A DNA stretch of 64,000 nt, from the NCBI RefSeq assembly GCF_007990755.1, contig NZ_BJXA01000043.1, positions 1-64,000 of the forward strand, in the 5' to 3' direction. Position 1 is the stretch's first letter. Every line of letters begins with the position of its first letter. The notes under the pieces are model-generated. The model searched no databases, was not told the origin of the DNA, and saw nothing but the letters and a program-made list of their open reading frames with translations. The DNA is from Nocardia ninae NBRC 108245. Its GTDB lineage: Bacteria; Actinomycetota; Actinomycetes; Mycobacteriales; Mycobacteriaceae. Positions 1 to 8,072 of the stretch are shown here, one piece after another. The position numbers and the translations under genes are program-made.

Positions 1-163
1 GCCGCGCTCCTCACCACCGTGCAGGTAGGTATATAAACCTATAGTAACTGTGAACATGGCAGAGGCAACCCCGAGTTCGCGGTTCTCTCGCACACTTGAC
101 GCCCGTGCTCTACCGTGACCAGCGGCAGGTTCACTATCCGAAACCAAAGGAGATCAACCCGTC

Positions 164-877
164 ATGGGCGAAGTGGATGCCGCAACGATGGAGCCGATGT
201 GGCCCGAGGGCGCGAGCGACGAATACATCACGGCCCGTATCGAACTGGCGAAAGCCGAGCGCACGCTGCGCGATCAGATCGAGGACGTGGCCGCCGCGCG
301 CCGACGTGTACCCCCGGGGCTCCTCGTCGACGACTACTCCTTCGCCGAGGGCCCGGCCGACCTCGGCCAGCCGGAACCGATCCGGACCACGACACTGCGA
401 GAGCTGTTCGGGCAGCACGAAACCCTGGTCGTTTACCACCTGATGTTCCATCCGAACGACGACGAAGCCTGCCCGATGTGCTCGCTGTGGGTCGACGGAT
501 TCCAGGGCGTCGCCCATCATTTGGGCCAGCGCACCAGCTTCGCCGTCATCGCCAAGGCGCCGCTGCCGAAGCTGCGCGAGTGGGCCCTGCGGCGCGGATG
601 GGACGGGCTGCGCATCCTCTCCAGCCACGACACCACCTTCAACGCCGATCTGAACGCCGAACGGCCCAACGGTGATCAGCGACCGATGATCAGCGTCTTC
701 ACCGCCGAGGACGACGGGGTGCGGCACTTTTACACACTGCCCGCGAACTTCCACGACGACACCCAACGCGGCATCGATCTGCTGTCCCCGGTGTGGAACA
801 TCCTCGATCTGCTACCCGCAGGCCGCGGCGAGTGGTACGCCGAGAACCACTACGCCGGCCGCGAGCGCCGGGCCTGA
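164..877 (+). CDS. DUF899-family thioredoxin-like protein
   Basis: 237-aa soluble protein. The central segment (MFHPNDDEACPMCSLW, about residues 97-112) has the CPMCS motif and the surrounding pattern of the DUF899 family, which adopts a thioredoxin-like fold and whose members are usually annotated as thioredoxin-like or dithiol-disulfide isomerase-like proteins. The C-terminal NILDLLPAGRGEW tail is also typical. No signal peptide or membrane segment is visible, so it is probably cytosolic. The ATG at 164 is chosen because AAAGGAG lies about 10 nt upstream; the long overlapping frames here are shadows. It stands alone before a TetR gene 130 bp downstream. Substrate and partner are unknown; the family assignment is fairly secure, the redox role is inferred. 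Confidence 0.85.
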   Translation: MGEVDAATMEPMWPEGASDEYITARIELAKAERTLRDQIEDVAAARRRVPPGLLVDDYSFAEGPADLGQPEPIRTTTLRELFGQHETLVVYHLMFHPNDDEACPMCSLWVDGFQGVAHHLGQRTSFAVIAKAPLPKLREWALRRGWDGLRILSSHDTTFNADLNAERPNGDQRPMISVFTAEDDGVRHFYTLPANFHDDTQRGIDLLSPVWNILDLLPAGRGEWYAENHYAGRERRA

Positions 878-1005
878 TCGGTACCGACGCCGAACCTTAT
901 GCGGCGCCCGCGAACTCAGCGCGCCGAACGGGAGGCGCAGTTCGGTACAGGCGACCCGCCGGACCGAAGTGGTAAGCAGCTCCGATCCGGCGCTACCGTA
1001 AGCGA

Positions 1006-1671
1006 GTGGCAGCAAAGGCGATTTCCACGGCGCAGGCCATCATCGAGGTAGTGCTCGAGCTGCTGGACTCCGAGGGGTACGACGCCGTTCAACTCAGGGA
1101 GGTCGCCCGTCGCGCACACGTCTCCCTGGCCACGGTCTACAAGCATTTCCCTGATCGCGACGCGTTGATGATCGCCGCCGTCGAGCGTTGGATGGCGACC
1201 AACAGCTACGCGGGCATGGAACAGCCGCCCGCGCACGAAAGTTTGTATGACGGATTGATGCGCGTCCTGGGGTACGTCTTCGAACCGTGGGAACGCAATC
1301 CGCGGATGCTCGAGGCCTACCACCGGGCCCGGGCCACCGAGAACGGACACCGGCTCGACAATCAAGGCATCAACGCGATCTTGCCGGTCGCCTCACCGCT
1401 GTTCGAGCGCGCCGACCCCTCTTACCTCGAGGACGTCGCGTTGATCCTGGCCAATATGGCCTACGCGCTGATCGGGCGGTATGCCGACGGCAGTCTCGAA
1501 ATCACCGAGATATTGCCCATTCTCGAACGCACTGTCCGTCGTCTGACCAGTGATAACAGCGCAGATGCCGCCGCGGCGACCGGCCCAGCTCCCGGCAACG
1601 ACGCACCGCGCTGGAGCGTGAATCCGGCTCTCGCGGCGCCCTTCCTGCCGAGCCCGCAACCCGGCAGCTGA
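1006..1671 (+). CDS. TetR/AcrR-family transcriptional regulator
   Basis: 221 aa starting at GTG 1006. The N-terminal helix-turn-helix is clear: a helix around LLDSEGYDAVQLREVARRA followed by HVSLATVYKHFPDRDALM, the standard TetR recognition helix and tail. The C-terminal ligand domain contains FEPWERNPRMLEAYHRAR, a pattern seen in the sterol/lipid-responsive KstR-like TetR group, and the last ~35 residues are a Pro/Ala-rich tail. It lies just upstream of a secreted lipase and a cholesterol oxidase, and a palindrome sits between it and the lipase (1754-1770). Control of those genes by a lipid or sterol ligand is therefore a reasonable inference. The KstR-like assignment rests on general resemblance only. 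Confidence 0.85.
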   Translation: MAAKAISTAQAIIEVVLELLDSEGYDAVQLREVARRAHVSLATVYKHFPDRDALMIAAVERWMATNSYAGMEQPPAHESLYDGLMRVLGYVFEPWERNPRMLEAYHRARATENGHRLDNQGINAILPVASPLFERADPSYLEDVALILANMAYALIGRYADGSLEITEILPILERTVRRLTSDNSADAAAATGPAPGNDAPRWSVNPALAAPFLPSPQPGS

Positions 1672-1753
1672 ACCAACGGTGCGACCGCATCCGGAGACCG
1701 GGGGCCGCCGAGTCGGCGTGAACTTCAACAGTTTCCGGCGGTTCCCCACCGAC

Positions 1754-1770
1754 CAGTAACCGTGTTACTG
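1754..1770. promoter_or_regulatory. Palindromic operator candidate before lipase gene
   Basis: Perfect inverted repeat CAGTAAC-CGT-GTTACTG (7+3+7) in the space between the TetR gene and the lipase start. Size and symmetry fit a TetR dimer site. The half-site AGTAAC recurs at 43-48 and the pair AGTAAC/GTTAC near 23930-23960, but with different spacing. Confidence 0.5.
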
Positions 1771-1870
1771 TTCCGGGCATCGCACCGCCGTGACCCGAGT
1801 CATACGTCATAGCTATCGCGACTCAGTTCAGGGCGGCGACGTTGCCGGGCAGGAAGCGGAGAGTCATCAC

Positions 1871-3205
1871 ATGTACGAGCAGCACGGGTTGCGCACGCGG
1901 GCGAAGGCACTGTCTCGGGTGGCAGCGGGTGCGGTGGCAGCGGCGTGCGCCGTCGCCATCGGCGGAGTCGGCATCGATACACAGCAGGCGGCAGCCGCTC
2001 CGGTGAGTGCGTTCTACACACCGCCCGCGCAGATTCCGGCCACCCCTGGCGCGATCATCAAGACCGAACCCATGACCATCCTCGCGACTCCGCCCACCGC
2101 GGCAGGCTGGCCGGTCCAGGCACAGCACGTTATGTATGCGAGCCGACTGCAGGACGGCACGCCGACCGCGATCACCGGCACCTACATCGAGGCGTCGGGC
2201 CCATGGCGCGGCGCGGGGCCGCGCCCCACCGTCGTCATCGGCCCCGGCACCGCGGGTCAAGCCGACCACTGCGCCATGTCGGTGGCCTTCGCCAGCGGCG
2301 TGACCCTCTCCGCCGACCCGTCGGTCTCCTTGTCGGCCAACCAAGAACTGCCCTCTTCTGCCGTGTGGAGCGCACTCGGCGCCAGGGTTCTGGTCACCGA
2401 CTACATCGGACTCGGCACGCCGGGCATGCACACCTTCGCCAATCGCATCGAAGGCGGCCACGCGATCCTCGACGGCGCCCGTGCCGCCAACAACCTCGGC
2501 GGCGTCGGACCCGAAACGCCGCTCGTCTTCTGGGGTTACTCCCAAGGCGGCGGCGCCACCGCCGGCGCCGCGGAACTGCTCCCCTCTTACGCACCCGAGC
2601 TGAACCTCAAAGGAACCTGGGCCGGCGGACCCGTCGCCGACCTGACGGCCGTCCTCGAGCGCATCGACGGCGCATTGATCGGCGGCGCAATCGGATTCGC
2701 GATCAACGGCCTGCTCGCCCGCTACCCCGAGCTGAACGCAGCGGTCGGCCGGGTCACCAGCCCCGCGGGGCGCGACATGCTGCACACCCTCAGCACCGAG
2801 TGCATCGGCGACGTGATCGTCAAGCAGCCATTCCTGAAAACCAGCTCGCTGACCATCGACGGCCGCCCCCTCATCGAGCATCTGCACGACATCCCCGAGG
2901 CCGCCCCCGCACTCGCCGAACTCCGAGCGGGCAGCGTCGCACCGACCACCCCAGTGCTGATCACCAGCGGACTCAACGACGACACCGTCCCCTACAACCA
3001 GGCCCGCAGGCTCGCCGAAGACTGGTGCGCCAAGGGCGGCACCGTCACCTTCCGCACCAACAACCTGCCCCCGATCTTCTCCGGCGCCACCATCCCCAAC
3101 CATTTCGGACCCGAAATGATCGACGGATTCGGGCCGGACAATGCGATCACCTACCTGCTCGATCGCCTCGCCGGCAAACCGGTCGCCGGCTGCACCATCG
3201 ACTGA
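1871..3205 (+). CDS. Secreted lipase (LIP-type alpha/beta hydrolase)
   Basis: About 444 aa from ATG 1871; an in-frame GTG at 1790 is possible, but GGAAGCGGAGAG precedes 1871 and the protein from there starts directly with a signal peptide (basic start, Ala-rich core, cut near QQAAAA). The nucleophile elbow is FWGYSQGGGATAG, and the catalytic Asp and His are likely in LNDDTVPYNQ and PNHFGPEM. This is the pattern of the secretory-lipase (LIP) family found in many copies in Nocardia and Rhodococcus, which hydrolyse acylglycerols or esters outside the cell. The cholesterol oxidase follows 213 bp downstream, suggesting joint use of host or environmental lipids and sterol esters. Substrate is not determinable here. 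Confidence 0.88.
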   Translation: MYEQHGLRTRAKALSRVAAGAVAAACAVAIGGVGIDTQQAAAAPVSAFYTPPAQIPATPGAIIKTEPMTILATPPTAAGWPVQAQHVMYASRLQDGTPTAITGTYIEASGPWRGAGPRPTVVIGPGTAGQADHCAMSVAFASGVTLSADPSVSLSANQELPSSAVWSALGARVLVTDYIGLGTPGMHTFANRIEGGHAILDGARAANNLGGVGPETPLVFWGYSQGGGATAGAAELLPSYAPELNLKGTWAGGPVADLTAVLERIDGALIGGAIGFAINGLLARYPELNAAVGRVTSPAGRDMLHTLSTECIGDVIVKQPFLKTSSLTIDGRPLIEHLHDIPEAAPALAELRAGSVAPTTPVLITSGLNDDTVPYNQARRLAEDWCAKGGTVTFRTNNLPPIFSGATIPNHFGPEMIDGFGPDNAITYLLDRLAGKPVAGCTID

Positions 3206-3256
3206 ATCACCTTGCGCCGCTGACGAATCGGCGCTGACCGACCTTCGAGCCGCCAG

Positions 3257-3392
3257 CAACGGCTCGCGTCTTGCCATGCCCTCATCCGCTCCGGGCAGCA
3301 ATTCAGCGCTCGGTTTCGACGCCACCATCAACGGCTCGTGCCTCGCCATGCCCTCATCCGCTCCGGGTAGAGGTTCAGTGCGCGGTTTCGAC
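3257..3392. repeat. 72-bp imperfect tandem duplication upstream of cholesterol oxidase
   Basis: Two head-to-tail copies, 3257-3328 and 3329-3392. They share the blocks CAACGGCTCG, GCCATGCCCTCATCCGCTCC and GCGGTTTCGA/GCTCGGTTTCGA, with scattered substitutions between. The second copy ends about 26 bp before the oxidase ATG. The spacer carries no convincing gene of its own. Confidence 0.8.
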
Positions 3393-3418
3393 CGACGATT
3401 ACCACCGAAAGCATTGTT

Positions 3419-4999
3419 ATGAAAGCGATTTCGCGCCGGTCACTGTTGACCGGTCTCGCCGCGACCGGCGCCGCCGCCATGGTCCGGGCGCCGCACGCCG
3501 CCGCCCAGGTGAACCACATTCCGTTGACCCACGAGGACCACCGCGTAGTGATCGTCGGCTCCGGCTTCGGCGGCGGCGTCAGCGCGCTGCGGCTGGCCCA
3601 AGCGGGCGTGCCCGTGACCGTGCTCGAGCGCGGGCTGCGCTGGCCGACCGGGCCGAACGCCGAAACGTTCCCTCGGGCACTGGCGCCGGACAAGCGGTTC
3701 CTCTGGTATCGCTCCAGCCCCAACGTTTTCGGGCGGCCGATGGTGTTCGACCCCTACACCGGCCTGGTGGAGGCGGTGCCCGGCGAGAACATGACCGCAC
3801 TGTGCGGGGCCGGCGTCGGCGGCGGTTCCCTTGTCTATCAAGGGATGTCGCTGCAACCCGCCGAGACGGTGTTCAATACCCATTTCCCGCAGGAGCTGGA
3901 TTGGGCACTGATGAACCGAGTCCACTTCCCGAGGGTCGCGAAGATGCTCGGCCTAGCCGAAGCACCCGATGATCTGATCGCCTCCGAGAATTACCGGGCC
4001 GCAAGGGTATTCGCCGACCGAGTCCGTAACGCGGACCTGCCGCTGTCGAAGATTCCCATGCCCATCGACTGGGATTTCGCTCTCGCCGAACTGCGCGGAG
4101 AAATGAAGCCGTCCTACACCAACGGCGACGGTGCCATGGGCGTCAACAACGGCGGCAAACACTCGGTCGACGTCACCTACATCGCCGCCGCCGAAGCCAC
4201 CGGCCTGGCGCGAGTCGAAACCCTGCACGAGGTAACCGATGTCGAGCGGGCCGCCGACGGACGCTGGAAAGTCCACGTGCAACGCCTCGACACCATCGGC
4301 ACCGTGCTCGAACACAAGGTCCTGACCACCGGCGCCCTGATCATGGCCGCCGGCAGCCTGAACACCACCCGACTACTGATGCGGGCAAGCGGCAAGGGCC
4401 TGATCCCCGACCTACCCGACGCCCTCGGCCAGAACTGGGGCTCCAACGCCGACCGAATCTACGTCTGGACCGATCCGTCTGCGGAATTCGGTGCGCCACA
4501 AGGTGGCCCGGTGGTCTTTGGCAGTCTCAACTGGACCGATCCGAACACCGCCCACACCGTCATCCAAGCCTCCATCCCCCCACTCTCCCTAGACCCCCGC
4601 AGCACCATGCTGGTCGGCTACGGCGTCAGCGAAAGCCGCGGCACCTTCACCTACGACACCAGCCGAGACGACGCGATTCTGCGCTGGCCCACCAACGGCG
4701 ACAACCACATCCAGCGCCACCACATCGGCCCGGCAGTACACAAAATCGCCGGCCCCGACAGCACGCTCATCGACACCAACACCCTCTTCCCCACCACCTG
4801 GCACCCACTAGGCGGCGCAAGCATGGGTGCAGTTTGCGACCTCGAAGGCCGAATCCACGGCCACCCCGGCCTCTACGTCCTCGACGGCGCACTGATGCCC
4901 GGCAACACCGCCGCCTGCAACCCCTCCATGACCATCGCCGCCGTCGCCGAACGCGCCCTCGACAAGATCGTCACCCACGATATCGGCTCACTGATCTGA
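3419..4999 (+). CDS. Cholesterol oxidase (Tat-exported GMC flavoenzyme)
   Basis: 526 aa. It oxidises 3-beta-hydroxysterols to 3-keto-4-ene sterols using FAD. The N-terminus has a twin-arginine signal (SRRSLLTG, Ala-rich core, cut near HAAAQ), so it is exported folded with cofactor. The FAD dinucleotide motif is VVIVGSGFGGGVSALRLAQAG at about residues 43-63. Further matches to Streptomyces/Rhodococcus-type cholesterol oxidases are GVGGGSLVYQGM, LNTTRLLM, TTWHPLGG and YVLDGALMPGNTAACNPSMT. The His in WHPLGG and the Asn in GNTAACNPS are the active-site residues of the family. Length is normal. ATG 3419 directly precedes the Tat signal; no strong SD is visible (AAAGCATTGTT). Neighbours: lipase upstream, a strong hairpin terminator at 5157-5193 downstream. 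Confidence 0.95.
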   Translation: MKAISRRSLLTGLAATGAAAMVRAPHAAAQVNHIPLTHEDHRVVIVGSGFGGGVSALRLAQAGVPVTVLERGLRWPTGPNAETFPRALAPDKRFLWYRSSPNVFGRPMVFDPYTGLVEAVPGENMTALCGAGVGGGSLVYQGMSLQPAETVFNTHFPQELDWALMNRVHFPRVAKMLGLAEAPDDLIASENYRAARVFADRVRNADLPLSKIPMPIDWDFALAELRGEMKPSYTNGDGAMGVNNGGKHSVDVTYIAAAEATGLARVETLHEVTDVERAADGRWKVHVQRLDTIGTVLEHKVLTTGALIMAAGSLNTTRLLMRASGKGLIPDLPDALGQNWGSNADRIYVWTDPSAEFGAPQGGPVVFGSLNWTDPNTAHTVIQASIPPLSLDPRSTMLVGYGVSESRGTFTYDTSRDDAILRWPTNGDNHIQRHHIGPAVHKIAGPDSTLIDTNTLFPTTWHPLGGASMGAVCDLEGRIHGHPGLYVLDGALMPGNTAACNPSMTIAAVAERALDKIVTHDIGSLI

Positions 5000-5156
5000 T
5001 CGGTGGATGGCGAGAGAACGTGACCATAGCGGAGTCATCGACGGCGGCCGAATTTAGCCGATAGCCGAGCGCGAACCCGCAGAGTGGCGGCCGTGCGCCA
5101 CGGCGGCGGAGTGCGATCCGGGCTCTGCTTCGAAATCCTGCTTACAGGGCGACCTG

Positions 5157-5193
5157 TGGCCACCTCGATCGCGGACTTGCGTCGAGGTGGCCA
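5157..5193. terminator. Bidirectional hairpin terminator
   Basis: Perfect 12-bp stem TGGCCACCTCGA (5157-5168) / TCGAGGTGGCCA (5182-5193), with a 13-nt loop that can form three more pairs (CGC/GCG). It lies between the convergent cholesterol oxidase and the small exported protein gene, so it probably ends both transcripts. Confidence 0.7.
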
Positions 5194-5214
5194 GGCGATT
5201 CGATGCTGAAGAAG

Positions 5215-5595
5215 TTACGAGACCATCGCTGCTGCGGCGAGACCCTGTGCACAGCCGAGGAACATTCCAGAAATCACCCCTTGAGGACCCGCAAACATTC
5301 CCACCACAGCCGCGACTGTGCCACCGGACAAGCAGGCGTCAATCCATATATTTCGCTTACCATCGGGAAGCTTGTTCCCATTAATCCAGTAGGGCGCACC
5401 CCAAACGTCACATCGGCCGCTGACAGGAGACTTTACGAGGCAATTCTTAGCGTAGTATCCGGCAGGTGCGGCTTGAGCCGAGGGAGCCTGAGCGACTTGA
5501 GAAATTCCAACCGCTCCGAATATAAGTACCAGGGCGAGGATCAAGGTCGACAGCGCACGGTGAAAGGTTCTTACAGATGCAGCGGTGCGGTTCAC
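5215..5595 (-). CDS. Small exported Gly/Ala-rich protein, function unknown
   Basis: About 126 aa on the minus strand. GTG 5595 is preferred because CGAAAGGGG lies about 9 nt before it; in-frame TTG 5628 and ATG 5622 have no good SD. A signal peptide (LSTLILALVLIFGAVGIS, cut near SAQAA) is followed by a mature part of ~80 residues. This part has Cys residues at CLVKSPVSGRC, ACLSGG and LGCAQG, then a hydrophobic Gly/Ala-rich tail with several GxxxG/A spacings (GTVAAVVGMFAGPQGVISG). The layout resembles a small pore-forming peptide or bacteriocin precursor, or simply an exported protein with a C-terminal membrane hairpin; I cannot choose. GC is lower than in the genes to its left, as in the operon to its right. 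Confidence 0.6.
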   Translation of the reverse strand: MNRTAASVRTFHRALSTLILALVLIFGAVGISQVAQAPSAQAAPAGYYAKNCLVKSPVSGRCDVWGAPYWINGNKLPDGKRNIWIDACLSGGTVAAVVGMFAGPQGVISGMFLGCAQGLAAAAMVS

Positions 5596-5639
5596 AGTAA
5601 ATTGCCCCTTTCGAGCATTCATGAACAATAAATCTGGTC

Positions 5640-6339
5640 ACATTACGACGTCAACTACGTAGTTGAGTGTAGGTTCTCCAGAACGGAACCGCCTGAGGAA
5701 TAGCTGAGAGAGACGGGCATGGATATCGCCCGGTCGGTTTCTTTTGAGATTTTCCACAGCCATCGGAGGTGAATTCATCCGACGATACCATCATTGGCGA
5801 ACTCGACGACTTGTGCGGCTGTAAATAATCCAGTTCGTTAAGGCACCACTGGTTGAGGACAGCGCACCAGCACAAACAACGTAGCCAGGCCAATTATCGT
5901 CGGGTGGTCGCCACAACTGCGGCACACGCACCGCGGCCACACCGGCTCGGGTGCTCGATCTCTAAATCGGCCGGCAGCCTACGGCCAGCCCCCGTACCGA
6001 TGAGTTCGAGCTGTTGCACCTGGCTGCGGCTGGCTCGCCAGCGCCGCGCGTCCAGGCAACGGCGAGTGTTCCAACCGCGAACCGAGGGCCAGACTTCGTC
6101 GGCGGGTCGAGGATCCACCGCCAGCACCTACGTACCCACCGTTGCCTACCGCAGCGGCACCAGCAGGTCCGCCTGCCCATCAAGGCCCCATCAATCCCGA
6201 GACGATTATCGCGGCTTTCAGCCATACCGGTCGGGATGCTGTTACGAATCCAGTCCTCCGCTGTCGGTTCTTCAGCGGACACCGCAGCATCCGTGTTGTG
6301 CAGATAATGAGAGGGGAAATTCTGAGAAGCGAGGAGCAT
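5640..6339. other. 700-bp gene-poor, lower-GC spacer
   Basis: No frame has convincing coding character. Several 60-170 codon frames exist on both strands, but they are rich in Arg, Cys, Trp and His and lack SD sequences. It separates the minus-strand exported peptide from the plus-strand ATPase/antiporter operon and should hold the promoters of both. A G-rich SD-like GCGAGGAGC stands just before ATG 6340. Confidence 0.5.
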
Positions 6340-6999
6340 ATGGGAGGCGGTATCGCCTACTCGAGGTGTGAACCGTGGGCGTTGTCGAGACACGCACCAC
6401 ATCGGCGCGACCAGAAATGGCCTTCAGAACGGCCGATACCGACACGACGGAGGACAACGCCAAGCCCGAACGCCGCGCCGGTGGAAGCGGTGACCTTGGC
6501 CTTCTCCTTGACGGTGGCAGTGCTCGCGGTAATCCTCACCGGGTGGCTCTGGTCGCACCTTCTCGGATTCCACAATGGCACCACCACAGGCCATACCGCT
6601 ACAGGAAATGCAGGCCAGCACAACCGATTTACCGCGTCGCTCCGCGTGCGGGTTCCAGGCGTGCGGATCGAGATCACCGGGGTCGATGTACTGCTCGGCT
6701 TCTTGGTAAGCCTCCTGACGTTCATCGCCACGGCGCTGATCGGCGGGAAGTCCGCCTACACCCTCTTTATCGAGCGCTGGGGCGTCGACCCGGGACAATT
6801 CTATGCCCTCTTTATATTCAGCGCGTTCATCGCCCTCCTGCTGTCCGCGGCGCTCTTCGGATGCGTCCGGGTGGCCACCCTGCTGCAGAGGCCGCACCAG
6901 CTGGCGCGTGAACATGCCGACCGAATCAGCGAACTGGAACGTTCCGTCAAGAACCTGGAACGTTCGGTCAAGAAGAACAAGAATGGCCGCCGGATATGA
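6340..6999 (+). CDS. Membrane protein with C-terminal coiled coil (operon gene 1)
   Basis: About 219 aa if started at ATG 6340 (AGGAG 5 nt upstream). No family recognised. Three membrane helices are evident: VTLAFSLTVAVLAVILTGWL, VDVLLGFLVSLLTFIATALI and YALFIFSAFIALLLSAALFG. A short cytosolic coiled coil (ISELERSVKNLERSVKKNK) ends the protein. The first ~45 residues in this frame look unnatural. In another frame GTG 6375, preceded by GAGGTG, starts a more typical hydrophilic leader (VETRTTSARPEMAFRTADT), so an N-terminal frameshift near 6470 is possible. The stop overlaps the ATPase start (ATGA 6996-6999), so the two are translationally coupled. It may be a membrane scaffold for the ATPase. 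Low GC suggests transfer. Confidence 0.65.
   Translation: MGGGIAYSRCEPWALSRHAPHRRDQKWPSERPIPTRRRTTPSPNAAPVEAVTLAFSLTVAVLAVILTGWLWSHLLGFHNGTTTGHTATGNAGQHNRFTASLRVRVPGVRIEITGVDVLLGFLVSLLTFIATALIGGKSAYTLFIERWGVDPGQFYALFIFSAFIALLLSAALFGCVRVATLLQRPHQLAREHADRISELERSVKNLERSVKKNKNGRRI
6934..6975 (+). repeat. 21-bp in-frame tandem duplication in coiled coil
   Basis: CTGGAACGTTCCGTCAAGAA and a near-identical second copy (two differences over 21 nt) encode two successive heptads, LERSVKN and LERSVKK. The duplication lengthens the coiled coil by exactly one heptad. Confidence 0.85.
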
Positions 7000-8072
7000 C
7001 ATCCGCTACGCAAGACGAGCTGAAACACCCTCGTTCGATCGCTGTGGTCTCAGGTAAGGGTGGCGCAGGCAAAACACTGATCACCATAGGACTCGCGCAA
7101 CTGCTCGCGAGCAGAATTCCGCCGGACCTGGCGCCGGTGGTGCTGGCCGACGGCGATCCGGTAACAGCGGGACTGTCGTATGCGCTCGACCGCGGTACCC
7201 ACAGCGATACCAATGGGTTCCTCGACTTCGCGCGCTCTGTCACGGCCGAGGAAGACATGTCCGCAATATGGCGCCTGTTGCGACCTCTCGACGACACCGA
7301 CCTCGCGCGGACACGCTGGGCTTACCTGTCCGTTGGTCTCCACGAGAGCCTGATCGAAGAGTTCACTGAAGACCAGCTCACACAACTTCTCGGTGTGATG
7401 ACCAAACGCCTCGCGGAGCTGGGACGTTGGACGCTCGTCGACTGCCGGGGCGGGTTCGACAACGACACCCTGGCGATCTGCCGTCGCGTTGAAGAGATCA
7501 TTCTGGTTGTCGAGCCTGATATCTCCTCGGTGCAGAGCAGCCGACATCTGGTCGATGTGCTCGCTCGCCAACAACTCCTGGGCAAGCTTGGCGGATTCAT
7601 CGTCAACAAGGCCTTCGAGGATCCGACAGCATTGGCTCGGTCAACATTGTTTCGCTCACCATGTCTTGCGACGGTACCTTTCGACATCGAGACGGCGCGG
7701 CGTACGCTGGTCGGCCATCTGCCGAACCCGGAATCGCTGTTTTTGAACCACCTTTCAAGCGCGCTCGGCCATTTCGACCGAGATCTGTCGACAGGCTCGG
7801 TTTACAGGTTACCGATGAAGCAGTTCTCCTCCAACAATCTGTCACCCGATCTGGTACGAGGCGAGCGGGTTGCCCTGTTCATTTATCTCATCATCGCTAT
7901 CTCTCTGGTGCTGCGCAATGCCGAGCCGGACGAAATTTCGTCGACTGCCGCGCTCGTCTCGTTGGCCGGATCAGGTGCAATATTGGGAAGTTCGCATATT
8001 CGCCGATTGATTGGAGCGCAACTTGCCAAAATAGTCTCCCGATCGCTGCAGACCAGGAAACACCATGAATGA
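6996..8072 (+). CDS. MinD/ParA-like ATPase with C-terminal membrane hairpin
   Basis: 358 aa. The SIMIBI-class ATPase domain spans about residues 10-250. It has the deviant Walker A VVSGKGGAGKT (residues ~17-27) with its signature lysine, a second motif LADGDPVTAG, and a Walker-B-like WTLVDCRGGFDNDT where MinD proteins usually have hhDxPxG. LVVEPDISSVQS and GFIVNKAF match the later conserved strands. In place of the amphipathic MinD targeting helix there are two true membrane segments (ALFIYLIIAISLVL and a second around STAALVSLAGSGAIL) followed by a basic tail, so the ATPase should be membrane anchored. The start overlaps the upstream stop (ATGA) and the end overlaps gene 3. It could drive ATP-dependent assembly of a membrane complex with the antiporter. 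It is not near a replication origin or flagellar genes, arguing against housekeeping Par/Min duty. Confidence 0.8.
   Translation: MTSATQDELKHPRSIAVVSGKGGAGKTLITIGLAQLLASRIPPDLAPVVLADGDPVTAGLSYALDRGTHSDTNGFLDFARSVTAEEDMSAIWRLLRPLDDTDLARTRWAYLSVGLHESLIEEFTEDQLTQLLGVMTKRLAELGRWTLVDCRGGFDNDTLAICRRVEEIILVVEPDISSVQSSRHLVDVLARQQLLGKLGGFIVNKAFEDPTALARSTLFRSPCLATVPFDIETARRTLVGHLPNPESLFLNHLSSALGHFDRDLSTGSVYRLPMKQFSSNNLSPDLVRGERVALFIYLIIAISLVLRNAEPDEISSTAALVSLAGSGAILGSSHIRRLIGAQLAKIVSRSLQTRKHHE

Noticed and set aside
26-41. Inverted repeat TAGGT-ATATAA-ACCTA at the left edge
   Set aside because: Five-base arms in a short AT-rich patch could be chance; no regulator gene next to it to support an operator.
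1823-3349. 508-codon minus-strand open frame opposite the lipase
   Set aside because: Codon bias and the clear lipase motifs are on the plus strand; the frame is a high-GC shadow.
5853-6402. Open frames of 77-172 codons on both strands before the ATPase operon
   Set aside because: No SD, unnatural composition and no recognisable domain.
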